From Gordius sp. MW1 (Eukaryota; Nematomorpha; Gordioida; Gordea; Gordiidae), in NCBI GenBank assembly GCA_964036665.1, contig OZ038526.1, forward strand, positions 36,146,001 through 36,210,000: a stretch of 64,000 nucleotides of DNA, given 5' to 3'. Below are positions 56,648 to 64,000 of the stretch, piece after piece. The translations under genes were made by a program, and so were the position numbers. Within the stretch, counting starts at the first letter, position 1; the number at the start of each line of letters is the position of its first letter. Under the pieces are notes generated by a model. That model searched no databases. It saw only the letters and a program-made list of their open reading frames with translations, and was not told the DNA's origin.

Positions 56648-57467
56648 TGTATAATAAAAGGCAAAATGTTTGGGCCATGTTAATATGCCTTGAAGAAATA
56701 TGTGTACAGTTATAGGCAGTGGCGTACGCAAGGGGATGGTTTTGGGGTTCAAACCCCCGCGGACAAAATTTTATAAAACTTATGTAATGCATATAAAATC
56801 TAATAAGTAAGATAGCGGCGTAATATTCAAAAGATTTTAAAGTAAGTGACAGAACGTAAGAAATAATGATATTAATACAATAATAATTGCATCAAGTATC
56901 AATTGATCGGGCTCCAGAAGATTCCTGTATCTTGGATTCTACTAAAATTATCGGGCTTCTCAAATTATATTTTAAATAATTTTTCTTAACTGCAAAGCAA
57001 AGAATTTTAATATGGAATTGAAAAATAAGTTGATTCAATCGTTGCAAAATAATTTAATCTTCAACAAATCATTTATCGAAATTTTTATGTTTTCTCACTA
57101 ATTAATAGCAATTAACTTTATTGTATGCTACGAGATAAATTTATTCTGAATTTTTGATTTGTTTAAAAAACATAATTTTTTAGACTGGCATAAACTCCAA
57201 GCTTGACTTGAATTAAGCTCAGCCCAATGAAAAACAATTTGCAGGATTCTAAATTCGCCTACGCCTGTGTTATTAATAACTAATTTAGAACCTAATATGT
57301 TAATTTACGCGGCATTCGTGATGACGCGCGAAGCAAAAAAAAGCGATGTGAATATTTGGGCTAATTTATCAAACTCTTCATTCTTTTTTCTTAATATCTT
57401 TACATTAATCGTTAAATTTAACATATATCACGAAAATAACAATTGGAAATAGGAGGTGTTCATAGTA

Positions 57468-57531
57468 AAACCGCAGACGATTATTTTCGCTCGCGGCAAA
57501 AAGCGAACGAAAATAAGATACAAATCATTTT
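57468..57531. repeat. 64-bp LINE target-site duplication, left copy
   Basis: Identical to 57972-58035 (ACCGCAGACGATTATTTTCG ... AGATACAAATCATTTT). It contains the hairpin ATTTTCGCTCGC / GCGAACGAAAAT. The last few T are ambiguous with the adjoining T tract. Confidence 0.9.
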
Positions 57532-57971
57532 TTTTTTTTTTTTTTTTTTTTTAAAAATGTTTATTTGTTAAAAATCCGCTGACAGTAATATAATATAAAT
57601 ACATGAAATATAAAAGGCAAAATGCGCCGAATAAAATAATACACTATTCGGATATATCATCATCGAGGGGATCTTCCAAAATTGGCCAAGAATCCGCGAA
57701 CGATTTAAAGTTGTACTTGGCTATAAGAATACCAAGTCTTTGTTTTAGTAAAAAGGGTACCGAATGTTTAGACGGGGGAGAACGTCTTCCAACCTCTTTA
57801 AAAAAAGCTAAGGCCTGTTTGCCAAAGGTGCCTGAACACGAAGCAACCAATGGAATAAAAATATTTGAGGATAATAGGGCTTTGTATTTATTGGTTTTCC
57901 GCCCCTCTGCAACAGCTAAAGAATCATTGTTGCAGTTAGAGGGGGCAAATAGGTCAATACATGTGAAGTCC
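57532..57971 (-). mobile_element. 5'-truncated R2-like LINE with long target-site duplication
   Basis: The T tract from 57532 to 57552 is the inverted poly(A). The minus-strand frame from about 57971 to 57644 reads GLDFTCIDLFAPSNCNND, FIPLVASCSGTFGKQALAFF, ILIAKYNFKSFADSW, an intact end of the same endonuclease as at 1-1245. The copy is cut off exactly at the right copy of the 64-bp duplication, so target-primed reverse transcription stopped early. Confidence 0.88.
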
Positions 57972-58035
57972 AAACCGCAGACGATTATTTTCGCTCGCGG
58001 CAAAAAGCGAACGAAAATAAGATACAAATCATTTT
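57972..58035. repeat. 64-bp LINE target-site duplication, right copy
   Basis: Second copy of 57468-57531. It continues directly into the body of the DNA element (GTACTTTTCGCGCGAAGG). Confidence 0.9.
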
Positions 58036-58697
58036 GTACTTTTCGCGCGAAGGTTAAAAAATTGAATTTGGTATGTATGTATTTTTTATATAATTTTATA
58101 TGTTTATAGAATAATTACGATCTTATCAATGAATACCATTGATGTATGATAAATTTCACGGTGAATATAAAGATATTAAGAACAATTAAAAAGAATAAAG
58201 CGTTTGATAAATTAGTCCAAATATTCACTTCGCTTTTTTTCGCTTCGCGCGTCATCACGAACGCCCCCTTACACCTATCAAAGGCATTAAATGCTGTCAG
58301 GTTGAAAAGGGGAAACTACTGAAAAAATATTTTATTGAGGAAATTTATGTTAGTTTTGAAAGTGGGTATTTAATTTATTATCCAGATAATTTTTTTGTAA
58401 TTATTAGAACAAATGAAGGAGAATTACAAAGTGAGACTTTACAACATATTAATGTGTTGTGTTATAATTTTTAAATACCAAATTAGTTGTTTTTTTTCAT
58501 TTCACCAGCTTCGATAGAATTTAAAATCTAAATTTGGCTGGACAAACTTAAATGGATGCTACATTATGTATATGGATCTGTAATCAAAAAGCAAAAAAAA
58601 AATTTACTATAAATTTTTTTGATATTTGAAGATAAAAATTAACCCCCCCCCCCGAAATAAAATCCTGCGTACGTCCCTGGTTATAGGGGCTTACTCA

Positions 58698-58912
58698 ACA
58701 TAATGTAAAAAGGGCTGGGTTTTGTTTGGTCGATCTTTGGTTTTAGTCGACTAAACATAAACAAACGAAAGGTTTTTTGATCTGTTTATGTTAAGTAGGC
58801 ATTAGCATTCATACTAATGTTAGACTTTTTACCAGCAGCGGTGTGCTTGGTGACGAAAACCAATGGTCGACCAAATAAAACTCAGCCGTTTTTACAACAC
58901 CGCTGCAACAAT
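58698..58912. mobile_element. MITE related to the foldback hAT ends
   Basis: The right end AAACTCAGCCGTTTTTACAA then CACCGCTG is the complement of a TGTTGTAAAAACGGCTG terminus, nearly the same as the start of the foldback element at 20032 (TGTTGTAAAAACGGCTGG). The left end is degenerate (AATGTAAAAAGGGCTGGG). Approximate duplications CAACATAA and CAACAATA flank it. Confidence 0.55.
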
Positions 58913-59330
58913 ACAATGCAAAACTAAAACATTTATCAATCTCGACATTCTTTTTGTCTAATTTAAGCCAGTTTATAATTAAGAATAATCCCTGAGCTAT
59001 TTATAAGTTTTTAAAACCTGCCCGAGACTTTAAGGGTTTTAAGTTCTATAAAGTATCCGCGGTTTCTATATTTCACCGTTGCTATACAATGAAAACTTAT
59101 TCTTGGGGGGATTTCTAGCTTAAAAAAGAGTAGATATAATTTATTTATTTTCAAGTGGCTTCTTAAACAATTGGTTTTTTTTAATAAAGCTGCAATTCAT
59201 AAAAAATATCGAGCCGGGCAATAACTAAACGAAATTTCGGGCTCGATGAAAATATGAATTCACGGCGGAGTAGGGCCGATGAAAAGCATTTTGCAAGGCT
59301 CTATGTATACATAAAACCCAACCATGGGCG
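58913..59330. other. Spacer, no feature recognised
   Basis: AT-rich single-copy-looking DNA. Confidence 0.35.
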
Positions 59331-59541
59331 TAACCAGAGAGTGGCAGGGAAAGGCGACTGTTACCTTCTAAATCCAAAAAAACTTAGACATATAACCTTC
59401 ACAAAATATGTAATTTTTTTATAAAAATAATAAATGAATCTTTGTTTTTATTAAATTATGGCTAAAATTTAAAATAATTGCTATTTTGCCCCTCCCTAAA
59501 TCATTATTGCCTCCCTGGAATTCCAATCCTGGCTAGGCCCA
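59331..59541. mobile_element. MITE of the CATGGGCG group
   Basis: CATGGGCGTAACCAGAGAG at the left and AATCCTGGCTAGGCCCA at the right, with 'TTTTGCCCCTCCCTAAATCA' inside as at 52065-52227. The right end is eroded and no duplication is readable. Confidence 0.6.
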
Positions 59542-60179
59542 ATATGATTAAATGAAATAATAATATAGGTATTATGATCTTATTAAAATTAGGACAAAAA
59601 AGGTAAAACTGTAAAAAATATTTAAATTAGATTAGTATATGTATGAGCTAGTTAAATGACAAATCAAAACAATTGAGAGTGTATGATGTGGTAAATGCAT
59701 TACATTATATCCACATATATATGTGTGTGTTGTGTTGTTTTAATCTAATTTTTAAAATTCTACATAAGAAACATACTTGTAAAAAATTTTTACATATTTT
59801 TTGCTTGCTTTTGGCATGCGAGCACCTTGAAAAGATGGCATTGGCCTATTTGTGATTTCCATACTGTCAAAACTACCCTTTAAATGTGAAACAATTATGT
59901 TTTTATGAATCTCTTTAAATGATAAATTTCTTTCTAAACTTTTGTTATGTAATTTACACTTGACCATATGAGTTATTAATTCATAATGTTCACAAAAACT
60001 GATTGTATTTTACAAATAAAAAAATTGAAGCAAAGTAATAAACATTAAGGTTGCTGAAATTACACCTAATTCCGAATGTTTATTTAAACTAGGCAAGTAT
60101 AAATAACGTGGTTGAAGAGAGCTAACAATCAATAATCTATACAATAACAGCTTGAAATCCTAGTTCTTGCTAATGAAAA
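59542..60179. other. 3' flank of the GrpE gene
   Basis: AT-rich. Probably contains the GrpE 3' UTR. Short frames on both strands (59673-59967) are not recognised. Confidence 0.35.
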
Positions 60180-61314
60180 TTAATTGTATACACCCACGAG
60201 AGCTGGGCGTATTGTACGATCTTTTAACTGATACCCAATTTTGGTAACTACAGATATACTTCCTGAACTATACTTATGTGATTTTGTTTTGTCTACTGGA
60301 TCTTTAGATTGGACATCATTCAATGTTTGAGACTTTTCTTGTGCTTGTTCTGGTATCGGAGATGAAAATAATGCTTCATGGATATGTGGATTGAATTTAT
60401 CACCTGGTGATGGATTTATTTGAATGAGTCCATTTTTATTAAAAACTTTTTGCAATTGTTGTGACGTCATTTTAAGGCCTTCATTCAAACTTATAAATTG
60501 TGTTTTTAACAAATTATCATTGTCATTTGTAGATTGTTCCTCCTGAATTTGTTTAAGTAACTCTGGTGGCACACTTTCACATGCTTTAGCAAGTATGTCT
60601 GCAACTTCTAATAGATCCTTGCAAAACCCTTGAATGGCATATACCTTTACTTTTTCCACTTCTTTGGTCATGCGTTGCCTGGTATTTTCAGTTTCAGCCA
60701 AGGCTCGGGCATACCTATCCTTATATATAAATTAATAATAAATTGTAAAATAAAATTGAAAACAAATTATTTAAAACTGGATACTACCTAAATAACATAA
60801 AAGATTCACAATTTAAACATGACATAAACTTTGTAATAGTTATTTTTTACCTTTAAATCTTTAATACTTTCTTGCAAGCTTTTGTTTTCTTGAAGAATTT
60901 GTTTTAAATCAATTTTAGTTGTATCCTCATTTAAAGAATCTTTTTTTCCTTTTAAAATTCTAGAAAATACACCACCTTCCTCTTTTGGCACCTGGCTTTC
61001 TTCTGAATTAACACCTTCTGGTGGGGCAGAACGTTCATTAGTTTGATTGCTTATTTTTCTACATAAATTGTGACAAGGCCCAAAGGGATCCCTATTTTTT
61101 AAACTAAAATATAATTAAGGATATACTTTTATATAAAAATCCTTGGAAAATTATTTTCAAAAAATACCACAATTATGCTAATTTCAAACTTGTTTATTAA
61201 TATAAAACACGTAAGCAAGTTTATTTACAATTAGGAGCATAATTTATATTAATTATACCAGCGCTGAATTAATGATGCAAGAAATTTTGATTTAACTTTT
61301 GTGAAAGGCAACAT
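60180..61314 (-). CDS. GRPEL1: Mitochondrial GrpE homologue, three exons
   Basis: Nucleotide-exchange factor of mitochondrial Hsp70, working at the matrix side of the protein import motor. Exons on the minus strand: 61314-61259, 61103-60851 and 60719-60180, all with GT/AG boundaries and matching phases, giving 282 residues. The N-terminus MLPFTKVKSKFLASLIQRC is basic and hydroxylated with no acidic residues, fitting a matrix-targeting sequence. A long coiled coil follows (LKQILQENKSLQESIKDLK into DRYARALAETENTRQRMTKE). The GrpE head contains GFCKDLLEVADILAKACES, GLKMTSQQLQKVFNKNGL, FNPHIHEALF and a C-terminal IGYQLKDRTIRPALVGVYN. The protein is longer than typical GRPEL1 (about 217) because of a Ser/Asn/Glu-rich segment after the presequence. 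It is probably functional. GRPEL1 rather than GRPEL2 is inferred. Confidence 0.93.
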
Positions 61315-61389
61315 GAGAATTTTAAAAAATTTATAAATACGGAATATGGATAACTGACATAAATTAATATAATTTTATAAATTTAGCGG

Positions 61390-63115
61390 AACTTTTTTTT
61401 TTACAAATTAATAATTTATTAAGTTATTGGTATCACGTGAGTAAAATACATTGGTAAATAAAATACTAATAAGAAAACGCGTTAAAATCTAATTGGATGG
61501 CATTGATCCGTGTATGGAAATCGTGTGAGATTTGACGATTTCGATAGTGATCTTTTGCCTGATGTAGAAGAATTCCTTAGGTTCTAAAGAAGAATTCGTC
61601 ATAGCTTTCCCGATTAGTTTGAGGAAAGCGAGAGCCTCTGAACCTAGGTTTCTAATAGTCGTGGTCGTGGCCACCACGGAAATGAAAACTGTATTGGTGA
61701 GAGTGGAATATTTTTCGGTTTTTCCTCTCTGTGTTGATTATAAGGCAGGGGAAGAGTTTGAGGGGGCGAAGATGTCGACCGTAGTAAATCCCAAGTGAGA
61801 TTTAGACCGCGGGACCAAGGTATGAGCGTTAGCCCGTCTGGTCTTTTCCCGTCGGTCGTACTTAGGCCGACAGGCTCAAGGGTATTGGGAAAACCGGCTT
61901 TTCGAAGATACTGACCTATGATTTTGTTAATTCCCGCATGTCTGGGGTTGCGGCCTTTGCTGTACTGCAGTGAAGAGGATGGTGTCCATTGGGTTGGACC
62001 GGCTGTTTGCAGAGCTCGCACATATATTGGGAAACGATGTCGCAGCCGAGGCGGAGGCCTATGGCGATGCGTAACTCTTCACCAGACATAGGAAGACCCA
62101 AATTCCTGCTCGGGATCGCTTCGAGCCACTCGTAACCGCTGTTGGAGGAGGCCCAATTGAAAAGGAGTTTTCCCTGGCATAGTTCGTTCGAGGAGAGGAA
62201 AGCTACGGAACGTGCTATTAGGGGAAGGTCCCATTCCTTTTGAGTCACTCCAAGTGGTCGTTCGGCCGACTCGTGCTTGTCGGCATCCCACATGTAAAGA
62301 GCCTCTTGAAGATGCGGGTCTGAGAGGGATGTGATCCCTGATTAGACCGTCGGTACTCGTACGAGATGAAATGAATCCCGCTAGTGCAATCTGTCGTGGG
62401 GATCTAATTCCGATTCCCCCAGTTTTAGAGGGAAGGGATGCCTGAAGCCATTGTAGGGGACTAAATTTAAGGTTGAGGCAGGTTTCGAAAAGGTTTTGTA
62501 TGCTCCGTTCGATGAGGTTGAGTTGCTCGGGGCAACTGAAGATAGGGGATGTAGGCAGGGCGTGGTTAAATTTAGGGATTAAAAGGAAGTTTTTTGCCAA
62601 AAAGAAGGCGTGGTGAGGGGTAAGTTTCAGTAGTGTGGGTTTAATGGCCTCTATAAAGGTTAAAAATTTGGTCAAGAAGCGCTCGGAAGATGTGGGTCCT
62701 CCTAGTGGTGCGCCAAGGGGGCTGAACTGGTCTAGACTGACGACGGGAAAGGGGAGCGTTGAGAAATCTATTGATGGATCCCTACTGTTTCTAAGATGGT
62801 TGAGCTCGAGGCCTATAGAGTCTAAAAAGGACTCAATAACAGACGGTATTTTGCTGATTTCGCTAGCGAAGCCAACCAGGAAGCCGTCATCCATGTACCA
62901 TAGGTTGCAGGAGAAGCTACCGGTGCTAGAGAGTTTTTGGATGATATCTTGTATAGCTAGACAAAAAAGTGCGGGAAGGGGATCGCCTTGCTGTATTCCT
63001 TTGGATGAGTTGATGACCTTGTCTTCAAAGAGGAGAATTGATGGGGATCCGTAACTATTCAGAACATATGGGTAAAATTCTGGGTATGTTTTTTGAAAGG
63101 GCTGTCTATTTTAGT
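61390..63115 (-). pseudogene. R2-like LINE copy from RT motif B to 3' end
   Basis: Minus strand, 5' to 3': YPEFYPYVLNSYGSPS, then RT motif B KGIQQGDPLPALFCLAIQD (about 62970-63030) and catalytic motif C WYMDDGFLVGF (62875-62905). Then come LGAPLGGPTSSERF, TPHHAFFLAKNFLL and SKTGGIGIRSPRQIALAGF (to about 62350), GYEWLEAIPSR, a CCHC finger (CELCKQPV ... HHPLHC, about 61960-62030), and the endonuclease motif KRPDGLTLIPWSRGLNLTWD (61795-61860). Frameshifts near 62310, 61990, 61760 and 61670 break it. The 5' end is truncated at about 63115 and the 3' poly(A) (a T tract) is at 61390-61401. The copy lies head-to-tail upstream of GrpE, with its 3' end about 75 bp from that start codon. Confidence 0.85.
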
Positions 63116-63639
63116 TTTAAAATTTATGCAACGGAGGGAAAATAACTTGTAGTGGTTGTTGTACTTATATACTCCCATTATTAAAAAGTTTATTTATTTG
63201 GTGGCAAAGCACCACTGAGTTACCTATTGATTGGGTAGTCTTATTGGTATGGTTTTGAAAGATACCGTTAAGTTGGTGATTCGCTCCTACCAAGCGTAAT
63301 CATATATCTCACGTATTTTTCTCTACGCGTAAACTACATCTATTATCGTAAAGTGCTCGAGGAGCTAAGTTGAGACAGCAAAAACAAGCACAGGCATTAA
63401 GCACTGTTAAGCCTGATTAACACTTAATATAAAGACGATATTTGTGAAAACAAGTTGCTTTTTTAATCTACTTGGCGAATTTATAAGCAAGTTGTCCTTA
63501 ATTTTGTTCAAAACAATGCATCATATAGAATTTTGAGTACCTAATTAATAATTATGTTAAACATACATTCAATCTTTCTCCCTATTTTTCATTATCACCT
63601 ATTTGGATTTAAAAAGAATTTTATATGGATAATGTTGAT
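63116..63639. other. Spacer, no gene recognised
   Basis: AT-rich DNA upstream of the truncated LINE. No frame or repeat identified. Confidence 0.35.
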
Positions 63640-63809
63640 CATTGGCGTAGCCGGGGGGGGGGGGGGGTGGGCCCCCCCTAATTTACGCGAAAAAAAAATT
63701 GTAAATTCAAAAACTTTATAAAATTAACAAATTTTATGTTTTGCCCCCTCTAATTAAACTTTTAAACGTTTCCCCCCCCCCACCTAATCCAAAACCTGGC
63801 TACGCCCAT
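63640..63809. mobile_element. MITE of the GGCGTAGCC group
   Basis: CATTGGCGTAGCCGGGGG (the G run reaches 63667) at the left and AAACCTGGCTACGCCCAT at the right. The interior ATTTTATGTTTTGCCCCC closely matches 1741-1898. No target duplication was resolved. Confidence 0.65.
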
Positions 63810-64000
63810 AAAGTTGGTGAATAAACTAAGTCAATCTATTCATTTGTGTTTTGAAACAAGATGGAAAGTTCGTCTTTAATTGCTTTAAGTTTATGAATTT
63901 TATTTGTGAAAGAAAAAATGAACTTCAAGGCTCGACACTTATATTAAAATACAATAAGATCAACAAATTGACGCTTTAATCACCTTTTTAAAGGTTTTTA
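63810..64000. other. Window end, no feature recognised
   Basis: AT-rich sequence with no readable feature. Confidence 0.35.

Larger units (their letters stand above)
57310..58268. mobile_element. DNA element with about 150-bp inverted repeats
   Basis: The left arm TTCGTGATGACGCGCGAAGC and onward to about 57470 is the reverse complement of about 58100-58265 (GCTTCGCGCGTCATCACGAA). The direct repeat TTAC flanks both sides (57306-57309 and 58269-58272), possibly the target duplication. The uninterrupted centre contained the hairpin sequence later duplicated by the LINE insertion. Non-coding. Confidence 0.75.
56717..58679. mobile_element. hAT element (CAGTGGCGTACGC ends), host to nested insertions
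   Basis: Left end CAGTGGCGTACGCAAGG, right end CCTGCGTACGTCCCTG, flanked by a perfect 8-bp duplication GTTATAGG (56709-56716 and 58680-58687). It contains a TIR element and, inside that, a LINE. No transposase remnant is recognised. Confidence 0.88.

Noticed and set aside
57603-58109. 168-residue plus-strand ORF
   Set aside because: Antisense to the LINE endonuclease frame at 57644-57971.
62635-63054. 139-residue plus-strand ORF
   Set aside because: Antisense shadow of the LINE reverse transcriptase, whose motifs B and C are on the minus strand.

Overview
This is a eukaryotic nuclear window: AT-rich, intron-bearing and dominated by transposable elements. The four host-type genes are split by short introns of about 60 to 225 bases. 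The mix of elements (hAT, piggyBac, Penelope-like, RTE-type and R2-like LINEs, Helitron-like repeats, GC-rich minisatellites) and a single-IGFBP-domain-like gene suggest an invertebrate, most likely an arthropod. I cannot name the species.

Host genes: an aldo-keto reductase (26102-27355, +, five exons); the RNA polymerase I subunit RPA43/POLR1F (50799-51386, -); the last two exons of an IGFBP-N-like cysteine-rich protein (55060-55582, +); and the mitochondrial nucleotide-exchange factor GrpE (60180-61314, -, three exons with an N-terminal targeting sequence). An ORF at 52447-52749 (-) may be an unrecognised exon. These genes look unrelated and independently expressed.

Layout of the mobile DNA. 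1-7.3 kb: the 3' half of an R2-like LINE, RTE LINE relics, small MITEs and a hAT. 8.2-10.2 kb: a compact LTR retrotransposon with two 675-bp LTRs. 10.3-16.8 kb: a decayed hAT family hosting a hAT fragment and an almost complete piggyBac. 17.1-25.4 kb: a Penelope-like element (RT plus GIY-YIG) whose 3' part is split by a 4.9-kb hAT-type foldback element with giant inverted repeats made of GC-rich minisatellites. 28.6-30.8 kb: LINE and MITE relics. 30.9-33.5 kb: a Charlie/ZBED-like hAT hosting a Helitron-like repeat. 33.8-49.7 kb: a 15.9-kb interval bounded by matching hAT ends and a perfect 8-bp target duplication; it holds a 4-kb satellite, an inverted-repeat element, a solo LTR, three smaller hATs, a CACTA-like TIR element and two Helitron-like copies, nested up to five deep. 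53-59 kb: another hAT, a Helitron, and a three-level nest ending in a LINE with a 64-bp target duplication. 61.4-63.1 kb: another R2-like LINE copy, about 75 bp upstream of the GrpE start codon.

The strongest evidence is structural: insertion junctions were read from target-site duplications, and several were confirmed by an empty site in the opposite arm of an inverted repeat. Protein calls rest on recognised family motifs and no database search was possible.
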